DNA of 64,000 nt from Gemmobacter fulvus (GTDB lineage: Bacteria > Pseudomonadota > Alphaproteobacteria > Rhodobacterales > Rhodobacteraceae), in assembly GCF_018798885.1 (NCBI RefSeq), contig NZ_CP076365.1, positions 124,001 through 188,000 on the forward strand, read 5' to 3'. How positions within the stretch are numbered: position 1 is the first letter of the stretch; each line of letters begins with the position of its first letter. Made by a program: the position numbers and the translations under genes. The notes under the pieces are model-generated. The model was not told the origin of the DNA. It ran no database searches and saw only the letters and a program-made list of their open reading frames with translations. This document shows, piece after piece, positions 43,271-50,964 of the stretch.

Positions 43271-43877
43271 ACATGTCTGACGATCAAGGTGCTGTTCAAG
43301 CTGCCGCTCAGGCAAACGACCGGGATGGTGGCCAGCTTGCTGAAGTTGGCAGACCTGGACTGGGCCGTGCCCGACTATACGACCCTGTGTCGGCGGCAGA
43401 AAACTCTGGCTGTCCAGATCCCGTATCGGCGCGCCGATGGCCCCTTGAACCTGCTGGTGGACAGTACCGGGATAAAGTTCCTCGGTGATGGCGAATGGCA
43501 GGCGCGCAAGCACGGCGTGCAGGGCCGCCGCCAATGGCGCAAGGTCCATCTGGCCATGCATACCGCCACGTCCGACATCCGCGCCGTGGAGTTTACGCCC
43601 AGCAGCGACGGTGACAGCCCCGTTCTGCCAGAGTTGCTGGACCAAATCCCCGAAGGCGAGGAGATCGGCACAGTGACGGCGGACGGTGCCTATGACACCC
43701 GCCGCTGCCACACCGCCATCATCGACCGGCAGGCCACTGCTATCATCCCGATCCGTAAGAACGGGCGTCCATGGAAAGAGGACTGCCCGGCCGCGATCGC
43801 GAGAAACGAAACCCTGCGCGCCACCCGGCACTATGGCAGGGCATTCTGGAAACGCTGGACCGGATACCACGTCCGAA
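43271..43877 (+). pseudogene. IS5-family transposase, C-terminal part truncated by IS3 (copy B)
   Basis: Runs from TCLTIKVLF to GYHVR and stops at 43877, so it lacks the last 50 or so residues including the catalytic Glu region. Two substitutions against copy A: Arg for Cys in EWQARKHG and His for Asp in LAMHTATS. A short foreign tail to a stop at 43900 comes from the IS3-type end. Confidence 0.82.
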
Positions 43878-43951
43878 TGTCAATCGGCGCGCAAAACTAA
43901 CCCCCTATTGGAGTGAACCCCTCGGGCTGGACCACAGGGGTGCCATCTGAG

Positions 43952-44974
43952 CTAAGCCGCCTTTTGGGCGAATAGGGTTTCGAATTCCTCGGGGGTTCGG
44001 TAGCCGAGGGCGGAGTGCAGTCTCTTCGAGTTGTAAACCTGCTCGATGAATTTGGGCAAGCGGGCCGCGACGTCGGCGAAGGTTTCGTACCCGGCCCTGT
44101 AGACTTCCTCGACCTTCAGCGTCTTCATGAAGCTTTCGGCCTGTGCGTTGTGATAGGGGTTTCCGACGCTGCTCATGGAACCGCGCAGACCTGCGGCCTG
44201 AAGAGCATCGCGATAGGTTTGAGATGCGTATTGGCAACCCCTATCCGTATGATGGAGACAGCCTTCGGGAGGGTTTCGGTTGGCCACGGCCGAGTGCAGA
44301 GCCGCAAGTGCCAAGGGCGTGTCGAGACGCTGCGACAGCGCATAACCGACAACTTTGCGGCTGCAGGCATCCAGAATGACCGCCAGATAGCAGAACCCTG
44401 TCGCAACGCGGATGTAGGTGAAGTCTGCGACCCAAACCCTGTCCGGGTGATCAGGGATGATGTTGCCGTAAAGGTTCGGGAATATTGGGGAATCGTGCCT
44501 GCTGTCCGTCGTTCTGACAAAGCGCCTGCGGGGTTTGATGCCAAGTCCCGCCTCCCGCATCACCCGTGCTATCCTCTTGTGATTGACTACAAACCCGTGG
44601 CGACGAAGCTCATGGGTCACGCGGCGGTAGCCGTAGCATGGCAGTTCATCCTGGATGTCTTCGATGATGGCCGTGAGTTCAGCGTCTGTAAGCCCTTCGG
44701 CCTTGGCGGCGGGGCGGTAATAATAGGTGCTGCGAGGCAGGTTCATGGCTTTGCACCCCCGCCTGATGGAGCAGGTCCGGGGCCGCTGATCACGAAGGAC
44801 TTCTCGCTGTTGTTGGCGGTCGGCATCCGCGGTGTTTTTTTGGCAAGATCCAGCTCCATCGTGAGCTGGCCCACCTTGCGCTCGAGGGCTGCGATGCGGG
44901 CCTCGTATTCGGCGATGACGCTGGCTTCGGCCTCCTCGTCCGTCAGATCGCCACGGTCGAACTGGGTCAGCCAA
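43952..44974 (-). CDS. IS3-family transposase OrfB
   Basis: OrfB frame of the IS3 transposase with integrase-type DDE motifs: VWVADFTYI (first Asp), HHTDRGCQYAS (second Asp) and NPYHNAQAESFMKTLK (Glu). HTH_21 region ELPCYGYRRVTHEL precedes. It is normally made as a fusion with OrfA by -1 frameshifting at the A7 run at 44835-44841 (T7 on the plus strand). Only the part after the slip is used; the first 45 or so codons of the open frame are OrfA's shadow. Looks intact. Confidence 0.88.
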   Translation of the reverse strand: MADPVRPWRSDGRGGRSQRHRRIRGPHRSPRAQGGPAHDGAGSCQKNTADADRQQQREVLRDQRPRTCSIRRGCKAMNLPRSTYYYRPAAKAEGLTDAELTAIIEDIQDELPCYGYRRVTHELRRHGFVVNHKRIARVMREAGLGIKPRRRFVRTTDSRHDSPIFPNLYGNIIPDHPDRVWVADFTYIRVATGFCYLAVILDACSRKVVGYALSQRLDTPLALAALHSAVANRNPPEGCLHHTDRGCQYASQTYRDALQAAGLRGSMSSVGNPYHNAQAESFMKTLKVEEVYRAGYETFADVAARLPKFIEQVYNSKRLHSALGYRTPEEFETLFAQKAA

Positions 44975-45108
44975 AGCTGGATGAGGTTGGCAGAGATGTT
45001 ATGGCTGCGTTGCGCATCGCGTCGCCCGATGACGCCGGCCCGGATATCTTGGCAGAGCTGCAGCTTGAATGCGGTCGAATGTCGACGGTAGGGACCTCGT
45101 GATGTCAT
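44743..45108 (-). CDS. IS3-family transposase OrfA
   Basis: 121 residues with the helix-turn-helix typical of OrfA (RRHSTAFKLQLCQDIRAG, HNISANLIQLWLTQF) and a leucine-zipper-like end (IAALERKVGQLTMELDLAKK). The slippery run CCAAAAAAACACC near codon 90 allows -1 frameshifting to OrfB. The tail beyond the slip (TPRMPTANN...) is the unshifted product. Confidence 0.85.
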   Translation of the reverse strand: MTSRGPYRRHSTAFKLQLCQDIRAGVIGRRDAQRSHNISANLIQLWLTQFDRGDLTDEEAEASVIAEYEARIAALERKVGQLTMELDLAKKTPRMPTANNSEKSFVISGPGPAPSGGGAKP

Positions 45109-45216
45109 CGGCCTTCTCCAAACAAGGCCCGTTCAGCGTATCAGATCTTCAGGCTCCTGTGGTCCAGCCCGAGGGGTTCACTCCACTAGGGGGTCAATTT
45201 TGCACGCCGAAACACA

Positions 45217-45406
45217 AACCGAACGGCACCAGACGGTCCAACGCCCCTGCCGGCTCTGACCCGCGCAGCGCTTGGGCATCTCTGGTTTGAAAGCATCCAC
45301 CCCTTCGAGGATGGCAATGGTCGCCTCGGCCGTGCTCTGGCGGAAAAGTCCCTCGCCCAGAACATCGGCCAGCCGAGCCTGATCGCGCTGGCCTACACGA
45401 TCGATC
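45217..45406 (+). pseudogene. fic: Fic-domain protein remnant, middle part
   Basis: Sixty-three codons in frame, from NRTAPDGPTPLPALTRAA through the Fic catalytic motif HPFEDGNGRLGR to LIALAYTI. The catalytic His and the anion-hole GNGR are intact. The N-terminal half is missing (left border is the IS3-type end) and the rest lies at 50540-50936 beyond IS66. Fic proteins AMPylate target proteins. Broken, so inactive. Confidence 0.85.
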
Positions 45407-45435
45407 GTAAGCGGTGCGTGAACCCCGTCGGGCTT

Positions 45436-47004
45436 TTAGATTGACGGTTTTTGGAAGGCCCAGGGCATGAGGTCGTCGATGCGCGACGCGGGGTAGCCGT
45501 TGGCGATGGCGGTCAGGGTTTCGCGCAAGTAGGCGTAGGGATCGATGGCGTTCAGCTTGCAGGTTTCGATCAGCGAGGCCATGCGCGCCCAGGTTCGGCC
45601 GCCCTCGTCATGACCGGCGAACAGCGCGTTTTTGCGATTGAGGGTTATGGGTCTGATGGTGTTTTCGACCGGGTTGGTATCCATCTCGACGCGACCATCG
45701 GTCAGGAAGATTTGCAGGCCATCCCAGTGGCGGTGGATATAGCCGAGCTTCTCGCCAAGGCGGGATTTGGCGGAGATCCGGCTGCGCTGATGGGTCAGCC
45801 AAAGGCGGAAGTCGGCAATCAGCGGGGCGGATTGCGCCTGGCGAGCGGCGAGGCGCTCCTCGGGTGAGCGGCCCCGGACGGTGGCTTCGATCTTGTAGAT
45901 CTGGGCGATGCGGCGCAGGCCTTCGGCGGCAATTTCGGAGCCGTCCTTTTGATAGATGTCATGCAGCTTGCGCCGGGAATGCGCCCAGCAATAGGCCAGC
46001 GTCAGAGGCATGCCGCCCACGCGCTTTGGTTCGGCCAGGGCATCGTAGCCGGTATATCCATCGACTTGCAGGACACCCTGGAAGCCCGTCAGGATGTCCA
46101 TCGCATGTCGTCCATGGCGCCCGGGCGCATAGGTGAAGACCACAGCGGGCGGATCACCGCCACCCCAACCTCGATCATCGCGAGTCACCGCCCAAAGGTA
46201 GCCGGTTTTGGTCTTGCCCGCCTTGGGGTCGAGCACCGGTGCCCGGGTCTCGTCCATGAACAGGCGGCCGGACCGTTTGAGGTGGATCAGCATCCGGTCG
46301 ACGACCGGGCCCAGATGATAGGCCGCCACACCGCACCAGTTTGCCAGGGTTGACCGGTCCAGGTCCACGCCGCCCCGGCCATAGATCTGGCATTGGCGAT
46401 AAAGCGGCAAGTGGTCGGCATATTTGGAGACGGCGACATGGGCGAGCGTGCCCTCGGTCGGCAAACCACCTTCGATCAGCCAGTTGGGCGTGTCCGCCTG
46501 GATGACGCCTGCATCGCAACGACGGCAGGCATAGCGCGGGCGGACCGTGACAATGACCTGGAAACGGGCGGGAACGATGTCGAGCCGTTCGGCCCGATCC
46601 TCGCCGATCTTCACCATGTCGGTGCAGCCGCAGGGACAGATCTTCCGCGCGGGCTCTATCACCTGTTCGATGCGCGGCAGATGGTCGGGCAAATGGCCAA
46701 GGTTGCGCTTGGCTGGCGGGCGTCTGGTTTTGCCATCGGCATTGCGTTCAGCCAGCGCGGCTCGGGCAGCCTCGGCTTCCGCGACGGCCATTTCCAGATC
46801 CTCGAAGGCCAACTGGCGCTCGTCGGGGGGCAGTTGCTCGGACCGCTTGCCATAAAGCGCATGGCGCAGCTCGGCGATGAGGTAATCCTGACGTTCAGTC
46901 TGCGCCTCCAGCCCGGTGACCTTGGCCTGCATCGCCACAAACGCTTCACGCACGGCAGGCGGAAGGCTGTCCAGATCAAAGGGGAGATCGGCGGGCGCAG
47001 ACAT
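45436..47004 (-). CDS. tnpC: IS66-family transposase TnpC
   Basis: 522 residues. Leucine-zipper N-terminus (VTGLEAQTERQDYLIAELRH), the RSEQLPPDERQLAFEDLE region, zinc-binding CPCGCTDM and YACRRCDAG, then the DDE IS66 domain (FMDETRAPVLDPKAGKTKTG, LQVDGYTGYDAL, NTIRPITLNRKNALFAG). Full length and apparently intact. It ends 29 bases from the IS66 terminus. Confidence 0.95.
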   Translation of the reverse strand: MSAPADLPFDLDSLPPAVREAFVAMQAKVTGLEAQTERQDYLIAELRHALYGKRSEQLPPDERQLAFEDLEMAVAEAEAARAALAERNADGKTRRPPAKRNLGHLPDHLPRIEQVIEPARKICPCGCTDMVKIGEDRAERLDIVPARFQVIVTVRPRYACRRCDAGVIQADTPNWLIEGGLPTEGTLAHVAVSKYADHLPLYRQCQIYGRGGVDLDRSTLANWCGVAAYHLGPVVDRMLIHLKRSGRLFMDETRAPVLDPKAGKTKTGYLWAVTRDDRGWGGGDPPAVVFTYAPGRHGRHAMDILTGFQGVLQVDGYTGYDALAEPKRVGGMPLTLAYCWAHSRRKLHDIYQKDGSEIAAEGLRRIAQIYKIEATVRGRSPEERLAARQAQSAPLIADFRLWLTHQRSRISAKSRLGEKLGYIHRHWDGLQIFLTDGRVEMDTNPVENTIRPITLNRKNALFAGHDEGGRTWARMASLIETCKLNAIDPYAYLRETLTAIANGYPASRIDDLMPWAFQKPSI

Positions 47005-47058
47005 GACGATTTATACCGCACGCCCGCACGATTGCCCATATTTACAAGGCGATCCGAG

Positions 47059-47262
47059 TCATTCTGTCGCGGTGGGATGCGTCGGTCTGGGCGCATGGAT
47101 GCGGCGCCAATCAAGACCCGCAAACAGCGCCTCGAATTGCACCCGCGACAGCCGCATGATCCCGTCGCCAACCTTTGGCCAGGCAAAGCCGCCCTGCTCC
47201 AGGCGCTTGTAGATCATCACGATCCCACTGCCGTCCCAGAACAGAACTTTGATCCTGTCGCC
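47059..47262 (-). pseudogene. tnpB: IS66 TnpB, C-terminal part
   Basis: Sixty-seven codons, GDRIKVLFWDGSG through RIHAPRPTHPTATE to a TGA. It joins in frame to the 50-codon N-terminal part at 49884-50033 once the recombinase element is removed, giving a normal 117-residue TnpB. Interrupted as it stands. Confidence 0.88.
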
Positions 47263-47291
47263 CGATCACGTTTCATAATGCATCTCCTCCT

Positions 47292-49385
47292 TCAGAATCC
47301 GGGTAGGGTCATGGACCTGTCTGCAATCTTATCAAGCGCTTGCCTTGGCCTGCGCGCGGCTATTTCCTGCAAGCCTATCCGAACCGCCTCGGTTTCGAGC
47401 GCGGCCAGCGGTATTTTCCATGGGGCGGAATACAGGATCTGTGTCGCGGGGAGGATCTGCGCGCGGATCAGTTTGTGGACAGATGCCACGCAGACGCCGA
47501 GCCGCTTGGCGGCAGCATCGACGCTCACGGTCTTCTCCTCCTCGGCCTCGGGATCATAGGGTGGGATCGCGAGCCTGTCGCGCAATTCAGCCACGCGGAC
47601 GGTCGTCCATGTCTCGTCATCCTCAGTGCGGCAGCGCATCCGGTTGAGGGTCACGGCAAGTTCCCTGTCTGGCCAGTGCCCGCCAAGTTTGCGCAAGATG
47701 TCGGCAGCAGTGCGCTTTGGCCCCGGTGGGAAGCGACCGGTTCGGCGCCGGGCCAGCCTGACCTCGGTGTGGCGCCCGCCGATCCAGTGAATGAGCAGAA
47801 CGAAGGCGTTCTCCGCCTGATCGATGTCGATCACCACTTCCTCGATCAGCAGGCGCACCAGTCGCTGCCGCGCGCGGGCATCGGTCCCGGCGGCATTCCA
47901 TGCCGAGGGCAGGTCGGTGGCGAGCCGCAAGAGGACATCAGGATCGACCCCGGGCCTCGCGATGAGTTCTGCGCCCAAAGCGGCAAGTTTTTGCTCGACC
48001 GAGGCCACCCGCTCCAGGGCTGCGTTCCACCGCGCCTCCAGCGTGCGCGCAACATGCCGTTTGGCGGGATCGACATGCTCATATCGCCGCTCGGCCAGTT
48101 CCGCGGCGTATCGTGCCTCATCAAGCTCCTTCTCGACAGCAAGCCGCACCACCTCCTGTGCCCGGGTGGCCTGCTGTCCCGCCAATAGGGCAGCCTGCAC
48201 GGCGCGGCCGGAGACCGCTTCGAGCAGTTGGCCGGTCACGGCCGCATCGATGCCGCCCCCGCCCGCACCGATGCAGAGCCCAGCCCCGACATGGCTGTCA
48301 TCGCCCCGACATTGGTAACGATGGGACAGGTCGGTCCCGGTCTTGTAAAAGACCCGCATCATCCGGCCGCACCTTGCGCAACGCGCCATGCCGCTCAGCA
48401 GCGCCTGTCCGCCGCGCCCGGATTTGCGGGCCGTTCGCTTTTGCATATGCGCGTTCTCCCCCAGCAGGACGCGGTTCTCCTCATAGGCCTGCCAGTCGAT
48501 GTATCCTTCGTGATTGCTCTTGATCAGCACGCCCCACTCCTCGATCGCCCGGTGATGGCCGCTGGTCTTGCGCGCCTCGCCCTCGACCACCGCCATCCGA
48601 TTACCGGTCCGGCCGAAGGCATAGGCACCAGCGTAGACCGGATTATGCAGCACCTGCATCACGCTGTGATAGGCAGGCTTGCGCCAAGCGATCTTGCGCA
48701 GGGCACCGTTGCGCAGGACCACTGGCAGATGGACATCGGCCGCGCGCAGCCACAGGAACACCTGGCGACCGCTGCCAAGCTCGCGGAACTTGGCGAAGAT
48801 CAGGTGGATGGCCTGCCGGACCCGCTCATCAGGATCCATCTCAATCCTGTCGTCCTCGCTCCAGCAGAACCCAGGCGGCAAGGTAAAGCGGAGTTCTCCC
48901 CGCTTCGCCTTCGCATCGCGGGCCGCCAGCCCACGTTGCCGCAGAAGACTGAGTTCGTATTCCGACATGGTGCCCTTCAGCCCCAGCAGCAGTCGATCAT
49001 TCATTTGACGCGGATCGTAGACCCCCTCCGGGTCAACGACCAAGGCCCCCGTCAAGGCGCAGAGGTCAATCAGATGATGCCAGTCCCGGCCATTACGGGA
49101 AAGCCGCGAGGCTTCGATGCAATAGACCGCCCCCACCGTCCCGGCACAGACTTCCGCGACCAGACGCTGGAAGCCCGGGCGGGCAATCAGACCAGAGCCG
49201 GAGCGTCCCAGATCCTCATCGATGACCCGGACCTCGGCGAAGCCGGTGTCGCGGGCGGCTTCGGCCAGCTGGTATTGCCGCTTCTGGCTTTCGAGATTCC
49301 CGAGCACCTGAGCCATCGTCGACTGGCGAACGTAGACGAGTGCGCTGCGGGCAAGGTGCTCAGCGGTGATCTTTGCGTGCATCAT
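47292..49385 (-). CDS. Large serine recombinase
   Basis: 697 residues from the ATG at 49385, which overlaps the stop of the upstream small gene. The resolvase catalytic domain starts LVYVRQSTMAQV with the nucleophile Ser, then YCIEASRLSRNGRDW; the recombinase domain has LRFTLPPGFCWSEDDR; a zinc ribbon is formed by MARCARCGRMM and the following CRGDD...C; a C-terminal HTH-like segment VSVDAAAKRLGVCVASVHKLIR follows. It integrates and excises the element at a GG core. Intact by inspection. Confidence 0.93.
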   Translation of the reverse strand: MMHAKITAEHLARSALVYVRQSTMAQVLGNLESQKRQYQLAEAARDTGFAEVRVIDEDLGRSGSGLIARPGFQRLVAEVCAGTVGAVYCIEASRLSRNGRDWHHLIDLCALTGALVVDPEGVYDPRQMNDRLLLGLKGTMSEYELSLLRQRGLAARDAKAKRGELRFTLPPGFCWSEDDRIEMDPDERVRQAIHLIFAKFRELGSGRQVFLWLRAADVHLPVVLRNGALRKIAWRKPAYHSVMQVLHNPVYAGAYAFGRTGNRMAVVEGEARKTSGHHRAIEEWGVLIKSNHEGYIDWQAYEENRVLLGENAHMQKRTARKSGRGGQALLSGMARCARCGRMMRVFYKTGTDLSHRYQCRGDDSHVGAGLCIGAGGGGIDAAVTGQLLEAVSGRAVQAALLAGQQATRAQEVVRLAVEKELDEARYAAELAERRYEHVDPAKRHVARTLEARWNAALERVASVEQKLAALGAELIARPGVDPDVLLRLATDLPSAWNAAGTDARARQRLVRLLIEEVVIDIDQAENAFVLLIHWIGGRHTEVRLARRRTGRFPPGPKRTAADILRKLGGHWPDRELAVTLNRMRCRTEDDETWTTVRVAELRDRLAIPPYDPEAEEEKTVSVDAAAKRLGVCVASVHKLIRAQILPATQILYSAPWKIPLAALETEAVRIGLQEIAARRPRQALDKIADRSMTLPGF

Positions 49386-49605
49386 GACCTGCGCCCTCCG
49401 CAATCTTGCCCGCCGCCATCAGCAGCAGGTCTGCCAATGCCTCCAGGATCGCCGGTGTCGCGGGCGCGGCCGGGGGGCGGTTCGGGCTGTCGTTCAGGTC
49501 CAGGCAGAGCTGACTCGGCGTCGCTTGCTTTTGTTGCGAGAGGGGTCGGGGTCGGCAGGGCATGCGTATCCTCCTCGGGAATCGATCCCCCACAGGATGA
49601 CGCAA
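49360..49605 (-). CDS. Small recombinase-associated protein (81 residues)
   Basis: Overlaps both the upstream small gene and the recombinase start in another frame. The second half (LDLNDSPNRPP, then ILEALADLLLMAAGKIAE) resembles the short helical protein that I recall often preceding this recombinase type in alphaproteobacteria. The first 30 residues are less convincing, so the real start may be internal. Confidence 0.4.
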   Translation of the reverse strand: MRHPVGDRFPRRIRMPCRPRPLSQQKQATPSQLCLDLNDSPNRPPAAPATPAILEALADLLLMAAGKIAEGAGHDARKDHR

Positions 49606-49882
49606 GCTGACCGTGACGCATTAGATCGAGTGTCTGTGCAAGCGACCGCAAGGCTTCGAGAGCAACAACCGGCGGGCCGCTTTCCATGCGTGCGCAATAG
49701 GCGGCATCGCACATCCAGGGGGGCAAAGTCCGGAAGAACCCCTGCCGTTCCTCGACCAGCACAGAGTCCGATCCGTGCCTGCGTCCCCCATCGCGCGCGC
49801 GTAGAACCCGCCCGTAAAGAGGGTGCCAAGGATATTCGATCCGCAAATCACGCAGTTGGTATGTGGAATGAAAGCCGATCAC
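49382..49882 (-). CDS. Small conserved protein of the serine-recombinase element, DUF5372-like
   Basis: 166 residues if started at the GTG at 49882, whose G is part of the crossover dinucleotide. The core IEYPWHPLYGRVLRA, VLVEERQGFFRTLPPWMCDA and GPPVVALEALRSL resembles small proteins encoded beside alphaproteobacterial serine recombinases. The stop overlaps the recombinase ATG (ATGA). Residues after about 105 overlap the 81-residue gene and may be unconstrained. Role unknown, perhaps a directionality factor. Confidence 0.5.
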   Translation of the reverse strand: MIGFHSTYQLRDLRIEYPWHPLYGRVLRARDGGRRHGSDSVLVEERQGFFRTLPPWMCDAAYCARMESGPPVVALEALRSLAQTLDLMRHGQLASSCGGSIPEEDTHALPTPTPLATKASDAESALPGPERQPEPPPGRARDTGDPGGIGRPAADGGGQDCGGRRS

Positions 49883-49883
49883 C

Positions 49884-50033
49884 ACGCTTTGACCTGAACA
49901 CCACCATCGCCCCCGCCTTGGGCGCAAAGCCCAGCTCGGCGTGGGCCATGGCGGCCAGCCCATCGTGCCCCTTGCGGAAGTCCACCGGCTTGGTCGCAAT
50001 CACGATCCGGACGGCCTGATCGGGGAAGATCAC
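49884..50033 (-). pseudogene. tnpB: IS66 TnpB, N-terminal part
   Basis: Fifty codons from a GTG at 50033 that overlaps the tnpA stop (GTGA): VIFPDQAVRIVIATKPVDF, ending FRSKR exactly at the inserted element. Strong TnpB similarity. Needed for IS66 transposition, so this IS66 copy is inactive until the inserted element leaves. Confidence 0.88.
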
Positions 50034-50455
50034 AGCGCCTTCCTCAACGCCGCCGCCAAAGCCGCCACACGCTCCGGGCTGCAGTCTGGCGCCACATGCA
50101 AAACTGCGCCGCAAATCTCGACCCTGATCACGCCAGTGCCGCCCACCGCGGCAGCGGCAGTATCAGAAATCGATGGCTCGATCACCAGCGGCACGAATGC
50201 CGGGGCCGCATCGATCGGCACCACCAGCTCCCCTTTACGCGCTTGAGCGCGCCATCCCGAAAGGTGCCGGGCAATCAGCCCATACTTCGCCGCAACATCG
50301 CAGACCCGCGCGCCGGGCTGAAAACTCTCGGCCACAATCCGCGCCTTGAGATCATCCGGCCAACGCCGACGGCCGGTCGGGCCATCAAGGACCTCGATCC
50401 GCGACACTCCATTCGACCCACGCACCTCCATCCGGTGCTCGTTTTGGTGCTCCAT
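50030..50455 (-). CDS. tnpA: IS66-family accessory protein TnpA
   Basis: 141 residues with the helix-turn-helix typical of IS66 Orf1 (RRRWPDDLKARIVAESF, DVAAKYGLIARHLSGWR) and a C-terminal part ICGAVLHVAPDCSPERVAAL. First gene of the IS66 operon; ends in a GTGA overlap with tnpB. It lies 84 bases from the IS66 terminus, and appears intact. Confidence 0.9.
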   Translation of the reverse strand: MEHQNEHRMEVRGSNGVSRIEVLDGPTGRRRWPDDLKARIVAESFQPGARVCDVAAKYGLIARHLSGWRAQARKGELVVPIDAAPAFVPLVIEPSISDTAAAAVGGTGVIRVEICGAVLHVAPDCSPERVAALAAALRKAL

Positions 50456-50539
50456 GGCAAGCCTCCCGCAAACTCAGTTGCAGGACGGCATGCCCGAAGT
50501 CACATCAAGCCGAAACCACGGGGCCGGCGCACCGCTTAC

Positions 50540-50936
50540 GATCGAGCGGGAACGGAAGGCCTATTATGACCAGCTCGAGACCCACCAGAAAACGCTGGAC
50601 GTCACCAGATGGCTGATCTGGTTCGCCGAGATCGTTCTGAAGGCGCAGCAGGTGACACTGACACGGGTCGCCTTCTTCATCGCCAAAGCGAAATTCTACG
50701 ACCAGTTCCGTGATCGGCTGAACGACAGGCAGGCCAAAGTGATCGAACGCATGTTCCGCGAGGGGACCGATGGGTTCAAAGGCGGGCTAAGCGCCGAAAA
50801 CTACATCGCCATTACCGGCACATCGCGCGCGACAACGACCCGGGACCTGCAGGACCTGGTCGAGATCGGCGCGCTCAAACGGACAGGGGAACGGCGGCAT
50901 ACGCGGTACTGCATATCCTTCGCAGCCATCGCCTAG
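50540..50936 (+). pseudogene. fic: Fic-domain protein remnant, C-terminal part
   Basis: In-frame continuation of 45217-45406: IERERKAYYDQLETHQK, then the last Fic helices and a winged-helix end (YIAITGTSRATTTRDLQDLV, GERRHTRYCISF). The join to the first part through the 8-base target duplication is exact (LAYTI|ERERK). It converges on the defence operon, 28 bases before that operon's last stop codon. Confidence 0.85.
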
Positions 50937-50964
50937 TTTCAAGGATGAGAAAGGACGACGCACT

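Larger units (their letters stand above)
41665..43877 (+). repeat. 2213-bp long inverted repeat, copy B (IS5::IS110, IS5 3' end missing)
   Basis: Reverse complement of 7555-9767, with three differences found by eye. The IS5 left end reads GGCCTTGTTGC here instead of GGCGTTGTTGC. The unit stops abruptly at 43877, mid-codon in the IS5 transposase, where an IS3-type element begins with TGT. Thus the last 209 bases of the IS5 element are gone. Confidence 0.92.
43878..45216 (-). mobile_element. IS3-family insertion sequence
   Basis: About 1.34 kb, beginning TGT and ending ACA, with unusually long (about 60 bp) imperfect inverted ends sharing TCGGCG-GCAAAA, ACCCCCTA and GTGAACCCCTCGGGCTGG. The outer 28 bases look like IS21-type ends, so an alternative view is IS3 nested in IS21 remnants. 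No target duplication is seen: left flank is IS5, right flank is fic. An adjacent deletion is likely. Confidence 0.75.
47263..49883 (-). mobile_element. 2.6-kb serine-recombinase integrative element in tnpB
   Basis: Borders are deduced from the tnpB frame: a GG dinucleotide (47261-47262 and 49882-49883 on the minus strand) is present at both ends and once in the restored gene, as expected for serine-recombinase crossover. The inner ends are imperfect inverted repeats (CGATCACGTTTCAT and TGATCGGCTTTCAT). It carries a large recombinase and two small overlapping genes. Confidence 0.85.
45407..50539 (-). mobile_element. IS66-family element, interrupted by a serine-recombinase element
   Basis: The ends are GTAAGCGGTGCG as inverted repeats (45407 inward and 50539 inward), typical of IS66. 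Flanks GATCGATC (45399-45406) and GATCGAGC (50540-50547) are an 8-base target duplication with one later change, matching IS66 habit. Gene order read leftward: tnpA, tnpB (split), tnpC. Without the 2621-base insertion the element would be about 2.5 kb, a normal IS66 size. Confidence 0.92.

Noticed and set aside
48228-49610. A 460-codon plus-strand open frame
   Set aside because: Antisense to the serine recombinase; no family resemblance.
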